Shown here: positions 46,927 to 55,737 of the stretch, in pieces
Layout of the letters: the number at the start of each line of letters is the position of its first letter
Position numbering within the stretch: the stretch's first letter is position 1
NCBI RefSeq assembly: GCF_003990975.1
Contig: NZ_RZJR01000001.1
Location: 186,001 to 250,000 of the forward strand
DNA: 64,000 nt
Origin: Cohnella sp. AR92
Lineage (GTDB): Bacteria > Bacillota > Bacilli > Paenibacillales > Paenibacillaceae
Direction of reading: 5' to 3'
Notes under the pieces: model-generated
Told to the model about the DNA's origin: nothing
What the model saw: the letters and a program-made list of their open reading frames with translations, nothing else
Database searches by the model: none
Program-made: the position numbers and the translations under genes

Positions 46927-49347
46927 ATGTCGAACGCAAACGATTGGCAACAGGAGCAGACGAGGCTGGATCTGGTAACGGGCAAGCTGCGGGAGCGAAT
47001 CGCGGAGCTGGAGCCGGAAGTCGCCGGGCTCCGCCACCAGGTCGTGGATATTCGCAAGCGCTTCTGGGAAGAAGTGACGGTCAACACGAGCACGGACGAG
47101 GATTTCGAAGAGACCTTCTTCACCATCAAGCAGCAGGCTGCGGTTCTGTCCGAGAGAGAGAGGAGCCATCGGCAGCGGATGCGGCAGTGGCAGAGCTTGA
47201 ACCGGCTGCTGCCCTCCCCTTATTTCGGACGGATCGACTTTGAAGAGGAAGGACTGGGCTTAAGGGAGCAGGTGTACGTTGGCGTGTCCTCCTTCGCCAG
47301 CGAAGACGGCATGAGCTTCCTGGTTTACGACTGGCGCACCCCGATCGCGAGCCTCTACTACGATTATCCGCCCGGAGAAGCGGCTTATACGACGCCGGGC
47401 GGGCTTATCGCGGGCACGATGACGTTGAAGCGGCAGTATCAGATCAGAGAGGGACAGCTCCTTAACATGTTCGATGCGAGCGTAACGATCGGGGATGAGC
47501 TGCTGCAGCAGGTTCTCGGCCAAGGCGCGGATTCGCAGATGAAGACCATCGTGGCGACGATCCAGAGGGAGCAGAACGCGATCATTCGCGAAGAGAAGAG
47601 CCGAATGCTGATCGTGCAGGGCGCGGCGGGAAGCGGGAAAACGTCGGCGGCCCTGCAGAGAGTGGCGTATCTTCTCTATCGGTACCGGGATCGGATCAAA
47701 GCGGATCAGATCGTCCTTTTCTCGCCTAACTCGATGTTCAACAGCTATGTCTCCACGGTGCTTCCGGAGCTCGGCGAAGAGAACATGCAGCAGACGACCT
47801 TCCAGGAGTATCTGGACCATTGGCTCGGGAACGCTCTTGCTCTGGAGGATCCGTTCGACCAGCTTGAATACGTGCTGACGGAAGAAGGGAGTCCGGGCTA
47901 TTCGGCGCGCTTGGAAGGGATCCAATACAAGTCTTCGGAGGCTTATCTCAAGGCGCTTCACCAGTACGCGCTGTGGTTGGAGCGGGAAGGGATGCGGTTT
48001 AACGCCATCCGCTTCCGCGGCCGGGAGCTGATCTCCGCCGAGCGGATGACGGCAAGGTTCTACGGCTATGACGCTTCCATCCGGCTTGCCAATCGAGTCG
48101 GTCTGCTTCAGGAGTGGCTGCTGAAGGAATTGGCCGCGCTTGAACGCAAGGAGAGGGAAGAAGACTGGGTCACGGAAGAGATGCACTTCCTGGACAACGA
48201 CCAGTATGCCGAAGTCCATCGCCAGCTTCACAAGGACAGAGGCGTCTTCGACTTCGCGGAACGCTATGCGGAGGCGAGGGAGAGGATGCTGGGTCAGACC
48301 CGAGGAGACGAAGGGGACTTCAGTTATGCCGAGCAGGAAGAGGAGCTGCTGCGGCGCGGCATCGTGAAGGAGCAGTTCAAGCCGCTCAGACGAAGCGTGA
48401 GAAAGTTTGCTTTTATCGACAAGAGCGGATTGTATGCCCAACTGTTCGCGGATAGAGAGGTTTATCGGGAGATGACGAAGGAAGCTCAGATCCCTTCGCT
48501 CTGGGAAGAGATCGCCGAGCAGACGCGCGAGAAGCTTAGCCGGTCCGAATTGTTCTACGAGGACGCGACGCCTTACTTGCATCTTCAAGAGCTGGTGGAA
48601 GGGGTGAGGACGAATACGGAGGTGAAGCATGTGTTCGTCGATGAAGGGCAGGATTACTCCGTGTTCCAATACGAGTTCCTGAAGAAGCTGTTCCCGCGCG
48701 CCCGCATGACGGTTCTGGGCGACTTCGGCCAAGCGATCTTCACGCAGTCGACGAACTTGGAGAAGGCCGACTCCCCGCTCGTTCCCTTATACGGGGAATC
48801 GGAGACGAACTTGATTCGGCTCGTTCGCAGCTATCGCTCCACCCGCGAGATCGTGGAGTTCGCGAGGTCCTTGCTGCCGGGAGGCCAGGAGATCGTGCCG
48901 TTCGATCGATCGGGCGGCAAGCCGATTCTTTGCCTCGCCGGCAGCGAAGAGGAGCGGGTCGCGCGAATCGCGAAGGACGTAGCGGAGCTGAGGGCCGAAG
49001 GCTTCGGCTCCATCGCCGTCATCGCGAAGACGGCGGCCGAGAGCGTCCGCGCGCACGAGCTTCTCTCCGCACAAGGATGCGAAGGGCTGCGCCTCGTCAC
49101 GAAGAAGACGCTGGACTTCCAGAAGGGAGTGCTGGTCATTCCCGCCTATCTCGCCAAGGGCGTCGAATTCGATGCCGTGCTCCTCTACGACGCGTCATCT
49201 CGGACGTACCGCCGGGAGGGCGAACGCAAGCTTTTCTATACGGCCTGCACCCGCGCCATGCACCGGCTTCGCCTTTACGCCTCGGGAGAATGGTCGCCTC
49301 TCCTTCGCGGGGTCGATCCCGCGCTTTACGACAGCTTGCCGAGATAA
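46927..49347 (+). CDS. helD: HelD-type RNA-polymerase-associated helicase (UvrD/Rep-like)
   Basis: An 806-residue superfamily 1 ATPase. The N-terminal coiled-coil arm (about 10-95), which enters the RNAP secondary channel, is followed by a helicase core interrupted by a long insertion. Walker A is GAAGSGKTSAAL (about 236), Walker B is VFVDEGQDYSVFQYEFL (about 572), and VRSYRSTREIVEFARSL and LVTKKTLDFQKGVLVIPAYL are in the second RecA domain. In Firmicutes HelD releases stalled or drug-inhibited RNA polymerase from DNA. It starts at ATG 46927 after GAGAAGGAGAG, at a rather long spacing. Its last 22 bases overlap the convergent GNAT gene. Confidence 0.9.
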   Translation: MSNANDWQQEQTRLDLVTGKLRERIAELEPEVAGLRHQVVDIRKRFWEEVTVNTSTDEDFEETFFTIKQQAAVLSERERSHRQRMRQWQSLNRLLPSPYFGRIDFEEEGLGLREQVYVGVSSFASEDGMSFLVYDWRTPIASLYYDYPPGEAAYTTPGGLIAGTMTLKRQYQIREGQLLNMFDASVTIGDELLQQVLGQGADSQMKTIVATIQREQNAIIREEKSRMLIVQGAAGSGKTSAALQRVAYLLYRYRDRIKADQIVLFSPNSMFNSYVSTVLPELGEENMQQTTFQEYLDHWLGNALALEDPFDQLEYVLTEEGSPGYSARLEGIQYKSSEAYLKALHQYALWLEREGMRFNAIRFRGRELISAERMTARFYGYDASIRLANRVGLLQEWLLKELAALERKEREEDWVTEEMHFLDNDQYAEVHRQLHKDRGVFDFAERYAEARERMLGQTRGDEGDFSYAEQEEELLRRGIVKEQFKPLRRSVRKFAFIDKSGLYAQLFADREVYREMTKEAQIPSLWEEIAEQTREKLSRSELFYEDATPYLHLQELVEGVRTNTEVKHVFVDEGQDYSVFQYEFLKKLFPRARMTVLGDFGQAIFTQSTNLEKADSPLVPLYGESETNLIRLVRSYRSTREIVEFARSLLPGGQEIVPFDRSGGKPILCLAGSEEERVARIAKDVAELRAEGFGSIAVIAKTAAESVRAHELLSAQGCEGLRLVTKKTLDFQKGVLVIPAYLAKGVEFDAVLLYDASSRTYRREGERKLFYTACTRAMHRLRLYASGEWSPLLRGVDPALYDSLPR

Positions 49348-50210
49348 TACCGATTCTCGGCCGTCACCTCGAACCCGGATTTGAGATACAGGCTCAAAGC
49401 TCGCTCATTATCCGTGACGACTCCCAGGCGAATGTCGGCGAAGGAGTCCGCCAAGAGGAGCGAGACGACTGCTTGAAGCGCTTGAGTGCCGAGCTTCCTG
49501 CCTTGATAAGCGGGCAGAATGCAGAAATCGTGGATGGCGGCAATTCGCTCGCCGGCAGCGTTCACCCGGATCATTCCGACGCGTTGGCCGTCTGCCCACG
49601 CGATATAGGTAGTCCGGCTGGGCTCGCGGCGGGTCAGGGCCAGATAGTCGCGGGTCCAGTTCTCGTCGTCGCCGAAAGCCTGAACCATGCAATCGATCAT
49701 GAACTCGTCATCCTCGGGCTGCTCGGGAATCAGGCGGATGTCGGAATCGACGCGGCTGTCCATCGAATTCCGGCGAAGCGTCATCGCGAATTCAGTTCGG
49801 TCATAGGCGGCTCCAAGCGCATTCGCCGCCGCGATTCCGGCATCCGAGAGCTTAGGAACGCGGAAGCTGAACTGCCGAATGCCGAGCGCCGCGACTTCTT
49901 CCGCCGCATGCCGAAGCAGGCTGCGGAAGACGCCCTGCCGACGATAATGAGGGTGAACCCTCGCGTCGACTTTGGCCGTCTCTCCATCCGGCGTGTGCCA
50001 GCTTAGCAGCCCGATCAGCTCGTTGTCCCGGAAGCAGAGGACTCCGCGATCCCCGTTCTCCTTGGCGAGATGTTCGATTCCCGCTCGATACGGGACGGGA
50101 TCCAAGCGGCGGCATTCTTCCTCCAGCCGGGCGATCGCCGAGAGGTGCTCCCGAGAGTCGTAGAGCATGGGGATTACGGTTGTCTTGGTTGTCTTTTTTG
50201 TATTGGACAT
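49326..50210 (-). CDS. Tandem-GNAT acetyltransferase
   Basis: A 294-residue protein with two GNAT modules. The N-terminal module has VDARVHPHYRRQGVFRSLLR (R-R-Q-G-V-F, about residues 85-104). The C-terminal module has HDFCILPAYQGRKLGTQALQ (Q-G-R-K-L-G) and ALSLYLKSGFEV near the end. Tandem GNAT proteins of this layout occur in Bacilli as uncharacterised N-acetyltransferases, in some cases antibiotic acetyltransferases. ATG 50210 has AGAAGG upstream; a GTG 12 bases earlier overlaps that ribosome binding site. Its stop lies inside helD, giving a 22-base convergent overlap and no room for a separate terminator. Confidence 0.86.
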   Translation of the reverse strand: MSNTKKTTKTTVIPMLYDSREHLSAIARLEEECRRLDPVPYRAGIEHLAKENGDRGVLCFRDNELIGLLSWHTPDGETAKVDARVHPHYRRQGVFRSLLRHAAEEVAALGIRQFSFRVPKLSDAGIAAANALGAAYDRTEFAMTLRRNSMDSRVDSDIRLIPEQPEDDEFMIDCMVQAFGDDENWTRDYLALTRREPSRTTYIAWADGQRVGMIRVNAAGERIAAIHDFCILPAYQGRKLGTQALQAVVSLLLADSFADIRLGVVTDNERALSLYLKSGFEVTAENRYYLGKLS

Positions 50211-50443
50211 AAAGAGATGCACCTTCTATAAGGGAAGGAACCACGCAGTTTATGGACCGATAGGCGCTATCCTTCGAGATTAGGTCCGGTTGTTATAGTC
50301 ATCAATTCTTATCGCCTCCCGCTAAGTTATCTCCAATGTAACATATAAAGGAGAGCAACGGGCGTCCGCCTGAATGGGTCTCGCCGCATAATTATGTTAT
50401 ATTAGGCTGTATCCATCCGCAGAATTGGAGAGGAGCTTTGGCA

Positions 50444-50968
50444 ATGACAGTCAGAACCATCTTGCCGTTCGGCGATCCGATCTTGCGCAAGAAGGCAAAG
50501 CCCGTCGACGGCGTGAACGATAGAGCGATTAAGATTCTTGAGGACATGGCCGCGACCTTGTATGACGGCGAAGGCCGGGCCGGCTTGGCCGCACCTCAGG
50601 TCGGCTATCTCCGAAGGTTGATCGTGATGGACTGCGGCGACGGCCTGATCGAGCTTATTAACCCGGAGATCGTCGAGAGCTCCGGCGAGCAAGTCGGTCC
50701 GGAATCCTGCTTATCGTATCCCGGCTATTACGGGTTCGTGAAGCGGGCGAACAAGGTGAAGGTCCAGACCCTGAACCGCCAAGGCGAGTCGATCATTCTA
50801 GAGGGCGAGGGCTTCCTGGCGCGCTGCATGCAGCATGAGATCGACCACCTGAACGGGGTGCTGTTCGTCGATCGCGTACAGGACAGATGGCTTTACCACG
50901 AGAAGTCGGAGCATAAGATCGAGCTGCTTCCCGTGATTCGATTGAGCAACCAAGAAGGAGCCGGATGA
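50444..50968 (+). CDS. def: Peptide deformylase
   Basis: A 174-residue metalloenzyme removing the formyl group from nascent proteins. All three motifs are present: GLAAPQVG (motif 1), ESCLSYPGYYG (motif 2, with the metal-binding cysteine; E-S-C-L-S instead of E-G-C-L-S) and QHEIDHLNG (motif 3). It is of the YkrB/type 1-like size. The usual partner fmt is not adjacent, so this is probably a second def copy. ATG 50444 has AGGAG 8 bases upstream; a TTG at 50438 is too close. A terminator overlaps its stop codon. Confidence 0.92.
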   Translation: MTVRTILPFGDPILRKKAKPVDGVNDRAIKILEDMAATLYDGEGRAGLAAPQVGYLRRLIVMDCGDGLIELINPEIVESSGEQVGPESCLSYPGYYGFVKRANKVKVQTLNRQGESIILEGEGFLARCMQHEIDHLNGVLFVDRVQDRWLYHEKSEHKIELLPVIRLSNQEGAG

Positions 50969-50995
50969 TCGCTTGTCGATCGTCCGGTTTTTTTT
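50961..50995 (+). terminator. Rho-independent terminator of def
   Basis: CCGGAtGATCG-cttgt-CGATCgTCCGG followed by eight Ts, starting within the last codons of def. Confidence 0.85.
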
Positions 50996-51009
50996 ATAAG
51001 GAATCGTAA

Positions 51010-51091
51010 CGGAAATTGGAGACCTCTATAGGCACTAATTGGCCCCATTCGGATTCTAAGGGAAATGACTTGTTAGCGGCCGTAATTTCCG
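51010..51091. repeat. Spaced inverted repeat in the def-lipoprotein gap
   Basis: CGGAAATT (51010-51017) and AATTTCCG (51084-51091) bracket 66 bases that also hold TTAGCGGCCG. It resembles intergenic repeat units I associate with Paenibacillaceae genomes, but only one copy is in the window. No ORF is supported in the 232-base gap. Confidence 0.35.
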
Positions 51092-51200
51092 CAAGCCTGT
51101 GGTTATGACTTAAACCTTCTGTCGACTTGACTCGTCATAATATTGGATATGTGTGGAAAATAGGGATTCGTCTGTTCGGCGACGGGTGAGGAGATCGACT

Positions 51201-52061
51201 GTGAGGAGAATAACTCTGATTTGGCTTGCCGCAATGACGGTGTGGATCGGCAGCGGCTGCATGAATCAAGCTGGGAATCCGTCGGGGAATCTGGCTGCGA
51301 CGAAGCAAGCCGCCGTTCAACCGGATGTTAAACTGCCATCGGGCTTCACGGCGGAATCTATCCAGACGGCCTTTGACGAATTCATTAACTATCATCTTTG
51401 GTTTGATCCTAGCTCCGTTCCCGGGAACAGCTTCGTATTCGAACCGCATATCGGCAAGCGGGTCGATGCCGAGATCCGAGTGTATGCCAGCCATCCCGAT
51501 ACTCCGTATATCCATACGAATGTCGGCGAAGGTCTCGTTGTCTTTCAAGCGAAGGATGGATTTGTGTTCGGCGATGGCATCGCAACGGAAGGCGATCCCG
51601 CATGGCCCTCCGAGGAATCGTATACGACTGCTGGCGAATTCGCTTTAACCGTCCAACCGCCTCGTCCCCCGTACTATGGAGCCTCCGCCGCCAAGAATAA
51701 AATGATATCGGCTGCCGAGGGATATATCCACGCATTCACTGAAGATATGATGAGAAGCGAAAATGCGAATGAATGGAATCATACGAAAATATACTTGGTG
51801 GATTTTTATGAATACGAATCGGCGGCAGGCGTTGTTTTTGTCAGAGAAGACGATTATGCCTGGCTGAACAGCGTCTTTTTTACCGATAACAACGGTGTCT
51901 ATGAAACCCAAGGCGCAAAGGGCTTTGGGATCGAGAATGTATTCGCGTTAGATAAGCACGATCCGGGAAGATACCTTGTCGATAGGTTGATCGGAGATGC
52001 CATAAGGGAATATGTCATTCAGGACGGGCAGTTGGTGAAGACGAGCCTCGAGACGAACTAA
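51201..52061 (+). CDS. Lipoprotein of unknown function
   Basis: A 286-residue predicted lipoprotein: signal sequence RRITLIWLAAMTVWIGSGC with the lipid-anchored cysteine near residue 20, then a linker and a globular domain (about 45-286) without a motif I recognise. Aromatic-rich segments include INYHLWFDPSSVPGNSFVFE and VDFYEYESAAGVVFVREDDY. GTG 51201 is chosen because GAGGAG lies 9 bases upstream and because it starts the signal peptide correctly; the ORF begins 16 codons earlier without a ribosome binding site. It is flanked by def and the catalase gene and appears monocistronic. Confidence 0.72.
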   Translation: MRRITLIWLAAMTVWIGSGCMNQAGNPSGNLAATKQAAVQPDVKLPSGFTAESIQTAFDEFINYHLWFDPSSVPGNSFVFEPHIGKRVDAEIRVYASHPDTPYIHTNVGEGLVVFQAKDGFVFGDGIATEGDPAWPSEESYTTAGEFALTVQPPRPPYYGASAAKNKMISAAEGYIHAFTEDMMRSENANEWNHTKIYLVDFYEYESAAGVVFVREDDYAWLNSVFFTDNNGVYETQGAKGFGIENVFALDKHDPGRYLVDRLIGDAIREYVIQDGQLVKTSLETN

Positions 52062-52228
52062 CTGCCGCGCGTTACCGCCCAAGAGAGTAGTCAGATTATC
52101 TTCCTTTACCTACCGCCTCGCGATCCCTACGGGTTAGCTGGCTTCCCTTGCCTGCGCTTAGTCATATCCCCCTTCGGGCTCCGCATAAAAATAGGAGGGA
52201 TTGTTCGTAGACAAGGGAGGTAGGGATC

Positions 52229-53761
52229 ATGGAAGACAACCGGAACCGGGGCCCGCAGACTCCGAGAAGCCCGCAGAGCGCGCCGAGCGGTCAGAACCCG
52301 CAGCCTAAGGCAGCCGCGCAGGCAGCTAAAGCGTCGCAGGCAGCTAAAGCGTCGCAGGCAGCGCCGGCGCCGCAGGGCGGGCGCGGGACGGGCGATGAGC
52401 AGCTTCGGGCTTACGGGCAGCCTTTGCAGTGGGCGGGAGATGTCCCCGCATCGTACCATTCGCAGACGGTAGGGCCGCGCGGCCCCATCCTGGAGCAGGA
52501 CAGCCTCCTCCACGAGACGCTGGAGACGTTCGTTCACGGCAAGCTGCTGGAGAGGCCGGTTCACGTCAAAGGCTATGGCGCATTCGGGTATTTTCAGACG
52601 CTTAACTCCATGACTCCGTATACGCAGCTTTGTTTCTTGCAGCAGCCCGGACAGACGGTCCCGGTTACCGTCAGGTTCTCCCTGGCGGTCAGCAACCCGG
52701 GAACTCCGGATACGTCGCGCAACGTGCGCGGCTTCTCGACCAAGTTCTACACCCACGAAGGCGTGTTCGATCTGCTCGCCAACCATATCCCCGTGTTCCT
52801 GGTCCGCGATCCGATCCGTTTTCCCGAGTCCATCAAGGCGTTCCTTCCTTCTCCCGTCAATAACCTGATCGATCCCGACCGGTTCTGGAGCTTCATCGCG
52901 CGGGCGCCGGAAGCGACTCACTTCGTCGTGAGGCTCTATTCCGACGCGGGCACGGTGAAAAGCCTTCGCCATATTCCGGGGCATAGCGTAAACACCTATG
53001 TCTGGAGAAACGCCCAAGGGGCGAGATCCTACGTGAAGTATCGTTGGGTGCCGCTGGCCGGGGAACAGGCGATCGATCGGCAGGAGGCGGCCCGGCTGGC
53101 GTGCGAGAATCCGGATTACGCGGGCAAGGATCTCTACGACACCCTGCAGCAGGGCAAGACCGTCGAATACGGGCTTTACGTTCAGCTCATGAACCCTCAG
53201 GACGAAGCGTCGCTTCCCTTCGATCCGTTGGACGACACGAAGGTCTGGGACGAACGGCAGTATCCGCTCGTGCCGGTCGGCAAGCTGGTGCTTGACCGCA
53301 ATCCCGAGAATTACAAGGAACAGGTCGAGAAGCTGGCTTACTCGCCGTCCAACCTATTGAACGGGGCCGAGCTGTCCGACGACAAAATGTTGCAGGGACG
53401 CGCCAACATCTATTGGGATTCGCAGCGGCATCGCCTTGGACCGGAATTCCGCCGCATTCCGATCAACCACCAGGCTCATTGGACTCCGGCCGAGATCGTG
53501 ACCAGCGGCGAAGGACGCTACGTGGAGGGACAGCTCGTCCGTTCCGATATCCCCAAGCAGGACGATTTCTCCCAGGCGGGGCAATTCTATCTGTCGCTTC
53601 CGCCCGTGCATCAGGAGCACCTGGTCGACAACCTCGCCGCCGACCTCGCCAACGCTTCCCCCGAGCTGCAGGGCATCGTCATAAGCTACCTGAGCCAAGC
53701 GTGCGCGGAGCTGGGGGAGAGAGTCGCCCGGCAAATTCCCAAGTACGCCAAGCCCGGGTGA
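52229..53761 (+). CDS. Heme catalase with low-complexity N-terminal extension
   Basis: A 510-residue monofunctional catalase. The distal histidine is in RPVHVKGYGAFGYFQ, the distal asparagine in LLANHIPVFLVRDPIRFP, and the proximal heme tyrosine in RANIYWDSQRHRLGPEF. The clade-3 style core is intact although these motifs differ in detail from vegetative KatA (usually RVVHARG-GAHG and RLFSYxDxQ). The first 55 residues are an alanine/lysine/glutamine/proline tail, partly encoded by an 18-bp tandem duplication (52321-52356). ATG 52229 follows GGGAGGT. I find no PerR box in the upstream gap, so control is unclear; a spore or stationary-phase role is possible. Confidence 0.9.
   Translation: MEDNRNRGPQTPRSPQSAPSGQNPQPKAAAQAAKASQAAKASQAAPAPQGGRGTGDEQLRAYGQPLQWAGDVPASYHSQTVGPRGPILEQDSLLHETLETFVHGKLLERPVHVKGYGAFGYFQTLNSMTPYTQLCFLQQPGQTVPVTVRFSLAVSNPGTPDTSRNVRGFSTKFYTHEGVFDLLANHIPVFLVRDPIRFPESIKAFLPSPVNNLIDPDRFWSFIARAPEATHFVVRLYSDAGTVKSLRHIPGHSVNTYVWRNAQGARSYVKYRWVPLAGEQAIDRQEAARLACENPDYAGKDLYDTLQQGKTVEYGLYVQLMNPQDEASLPFDPLDDTKVWDERQYPLVPVGKLVLDRNPENYKEQVEKLAYSPSNLLNGAELSDDKMLQGRANIYWDSQRHRLGPEFRRIPINHQAHWTPAEIVTSGEGRYVEGQLVRSDIPKQDDFSQAGQFYLSLPPVHQEHLVDNLAADLANASPELQGIVISYLSQACAELGERVARQIPKYAKPG
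52321..52356 (+). repeat. Tandem 18-bp repeat within the catalase gene
   Basis: Two perfect copies of GGCAGCTAAAGCGTCGCA; it encodes a repeated AAKASQ unit in the N-terminal tail and is in frame. Confidence 0.9.
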
Positions 53762-53791
53762 ACCGTACGAATCGCGTCAATAAGGCCATTC

Positions 53792-53844
53792 AAAAAAGCT
53801 GTCTCGCGAACCGACTTCGGTCGATCTGCGGGACAGCTTCTTTA
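53792..53844. terminator. Bidirectional terminator between catalase and ada
   Basis: AAAGCTGTC-CGC ... GCG-GACAGCTTCTTT with an inner CCGACTTCGGTCG hairpin; T-runs on both strands. Confidence 0.8.
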
Positions 53845-53864
53845 GCGTCTGCGGAGACCGGCTC

Positions 53865-54905
53865 TCAGCCCCGCTTCTCGTGATTCAGCAGCCATTCCTT
53901 GCGGGCGACTCCGCCGCCATACCCGGACAGCGAACCGTCCGAGTTGATGACGCGGTGGCACGGAATGACGAGAGCCAACTGGTTGGCGCCATTCGCTTGA
54001 GCGACCGCGCGGTAAGCGGTCGGACGGCCCAAAGCGTTCGCGATGTCGGCGTAAGAGCGGGTCTCCCCGGACGGAATCCGGCACAATTCCTCCCATACGC
54101 CCCGTTGGAAGGAAGAGCCCACAAGATGAAGCGGGGTCTTGAACTCGGTCAGCGAACCGTCGAAGTATTGGGCCAATTCCAGTTCGATCGACCGGATCGG
54201 CTCCGTCTCTCCTGGAATGATCGCCGCCTTCTGCCTTTTCCTCAACCGTTCGATCTCGCGTTCCAGCCCTCTCCGATCCACGAATTCCAATAGATAGAGC
54301 TCGCTGTCGTCCGCAATGGCCACCATAGGGCCAAGCTTGGTATCCAGCCATGCCGCTTTAAGGATGCGGCTGTCGTCCAGCCGGGTAGGAGGGGCGCCCA
54401 TGATGCGCGAGAAGGCGTCCCGGAAGCCGCTGCTGGAATCGTAACCGGATGCTAATTGAGTATCGATAATCGTCTCCCCCGATCGGATGCCCTTCAGAGC
54501 CAGTCCCATGCGACGAGCCCGAGCATATTCGACAAAAGTCATTCCGAACCGTTTCTTGAATTGGCGTCGAGCCGTGGACTCGTCGATCGACAGGGCGCGA
54601 AAGTCCGCGGTCCTCCAACGCTTCTCCGGATTGCTCTCCACCGCTTCCACGAGCATGCGGACCAAGTCGGATACCTGATTCGGATGCGACAACGGCCGGC
54701 AGCGCCGGCAGGGCCGGAAGGAGGCCAGAAGCGCTTGCTGGGCGTTCTCGTAGAACTCGCAGTTCTCGAACTTCGGTTTTCTCGCCGGGCAAGTCGGACG
54801 GCAGAACACGCCGGTCGTCTTCACTCCGACGTAGAAGACGCCTTCGTAATCCGAATTCTTCTCGATGAGCGCTGCATAAAACTCCATTTTGCGTTCCTCG
54901 TCCAT
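53865..54905 (-). CDS. ada: Ada-type DNA repair protein: methylphosphotriester acceptor, AraC regulator and O6-alkylguanine methyltransferase
   Basis: A 346-residue fusion. The N-terminal Ada metal-binding domain (about 10-80) shows GVKTTGVFCRPTCPARKPKF and FRPCRRCRP, with the zinc cysteines and acceptor cysteine. The AraC-type helix-turn-helix region (about 85-180) includes STARRQFKKRFGMTFVEYAR and SGYDSSSGFRDAFSRIMG. The C-terminal MGMT domain (about 190-346) has the acceptor motif IPCHRVI and GYGGGVARKEWLL. This is the full E. coli-like Ada layout, which is self-activating after methylation damage. ATG 54905 (AAGGTG upstream) and ATG 54887 (GAGGAA upstream) are both feasible. The TetR gene is divergent. 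Confidence 0.93.
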   Translation of the reverse strand: MDEERKMEFYAALIEKNSDYEGVFYVGVKTTGVFCRPTCPARKPKFENCEFYENAQQALLASFRPCRRCRPLSHPNQVSDLVRMLVEAVESNPEKRWRTADFRALSIDESTARRQFKKRFGMTFVEYARARRMGLALKGIRSGETIIDTQLASGYDSSSGFRDAFSRIMGAPPTRLDDSRILKAAWLDTKLGPMVAIADDSELYLLEFVDRRGLEREIERLRKRQKAAIIPGETEPIRSIELELAQYFDGSLTEFKTPLHLVGSSFQRGVWEELCRIPSGETRSYADIANALGRPTAYRAVAQANGANQLALVIPCHRVINSDGSLSGYGGGVARKEWLLNHEKRG

Positions 54906-55013
54906 CTTTTGGCACCTTACCCTTGGAATGATAAACTGATTATAGCTCGTTTCGCCAATCGGCGTAGCCGAAATTCAGGCACTGATTTTTCTCGCGGGGA
55001 TGGAGGAAAATGG

Positions 55014-55056
55014 TTGACATCTTCGCCGGAATAAATTAATTTATTGGTAAATAAAT
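55014..55056 (+). promoter_or_regulatory. TetR promoter with AT-rich operator
   Basis: TTGACA at 55014-55019, then the dyad ATTTATT-ggta-AATAAAT (55039-55056). The block TTAATTTATT is shared with the site before the DHA2 exporter (55689-55698). Confidence 0.6.
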
Positions 55057-55070
55057 AAATGAGGTTAGCC

Positions 55071-55619
55071 ATGGCCAGACAGAAAAACAACCCGCTCGCT
55101 TCCCCGAATCGCAAAGATCAGATTCTGGACGCAGCTGCCGCCCTATTCGCAACGAATGGCTATTATAAGACGACCACCGCGCTCGTGGCCGCCGAGGTCG
55201 GCGTTACGCAGCCGTACGTGTTCCACTTCTTCAAGACGAAGGAAGAGCTGTACCTGGCCGTTCTAGACCGCGCCGTCGGCCGCCTCATCGAAGCGTTCCG
55301 GTCGGTCGAAGCTCCGCCTCAGGAGCTGGCTCATGAGATGGGGCATGCCTTCAACGTGCTCATGGAGTCCCATCGCGACGAGATCCTGATCTGCATGCAG
55401 TCGTCGTTCGCCACCCCGGAGCCGGAGATTCGGCAGTTCGTGCGCGAGAAGTTCGGAACCATTCACGAGCTGGTCGCCCAGCGCTTCATGAACGCCGGAC
55501 TTCCTCGTGCGGACATCCTGGCAAGCCAATTCATCGCCTGCGGGATGGTCATCACGATGTCGGAAGTTCTCGACTTGCCGCAGCTTGGAATGTTTGGTCC
55601 CCGCGACGACCGGGAATAA
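55071..55619 (+). CDS. TetR-family regulator
   Basis: A 182-residue repressor. The helix-turn-helix is at about 22-66 (TTALVAAEVGVTQPYVFHFF, then KTKEELYLAVLDRAV). The C-terminal domain contains a cysteine-bearing stretch EILICMQSSFATPEPEIRQF that may help sense ligand. The DHA2 exporter gene lies 118 bases downstream in the same direction but after a terminator and its own operator, so the two are separately transcribed and co-regulated. ATG 55071 has GAGGTT upstream, and an earlier in-frame ATG at 55059 is inside that region. Confidence 0.9.
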   Translation: MARQKNNPLASPNRKDQILDAAAALFATNGYYKTTTALVAAEVGVTQPYVFHFFKTKEELYLAVLDRAVGRLIEAFRSVEAPPQELAHEMGHAFNVLMESHRDEILICMQSSFATPEPEIRQFVREKFGTIHELVAQRFMNAGLPRADILASQFIACGMVITMSEVLDLPQLGMFGPRDDRE

Positions 55620-55621
55620 AC

Positions 55622-55683
55622 CCGAGGGCAGGCCGGTTAGGCCGGTCTGCCCGATTCGGGAACGAGGATAGACCTCTTTTTTT
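55622..55683 (+). terminator. Terminator pair after the TetR gene
   Basis: GGGCAGGCCGG-ttag-GCCGGTCTGCCC stem, then a small GAGG-ataga-CCTC stem followed by TTTTTTT. Confidence 0.75.
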
Positions 55684-55688
55684 GGGCA

Positions 55689-55712
55689 TTAATTTATTTA
55701 TCTATAAATAAA
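55689..55712 (+). promoter_or_regulatory. Operator before the DHA2 exporter
   Basis: Perfect 9-bp dyad TTTATTTAT-ct-ATAAATAAA (55693-55712), extended by TTAATTTATT which is also found in the TetR promoter. Confidence 0.65.
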
Positions 55713-55737
55713 AATACTCAAGGAGTGTGTTGAGAAA

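Noticed and set aside
47260-48732. 490-codon open frame on the minus strand
   Set aside because: Lies entirely inside helD on the opposite strand; helD has complete helicase motifs, the antisense frame has none.
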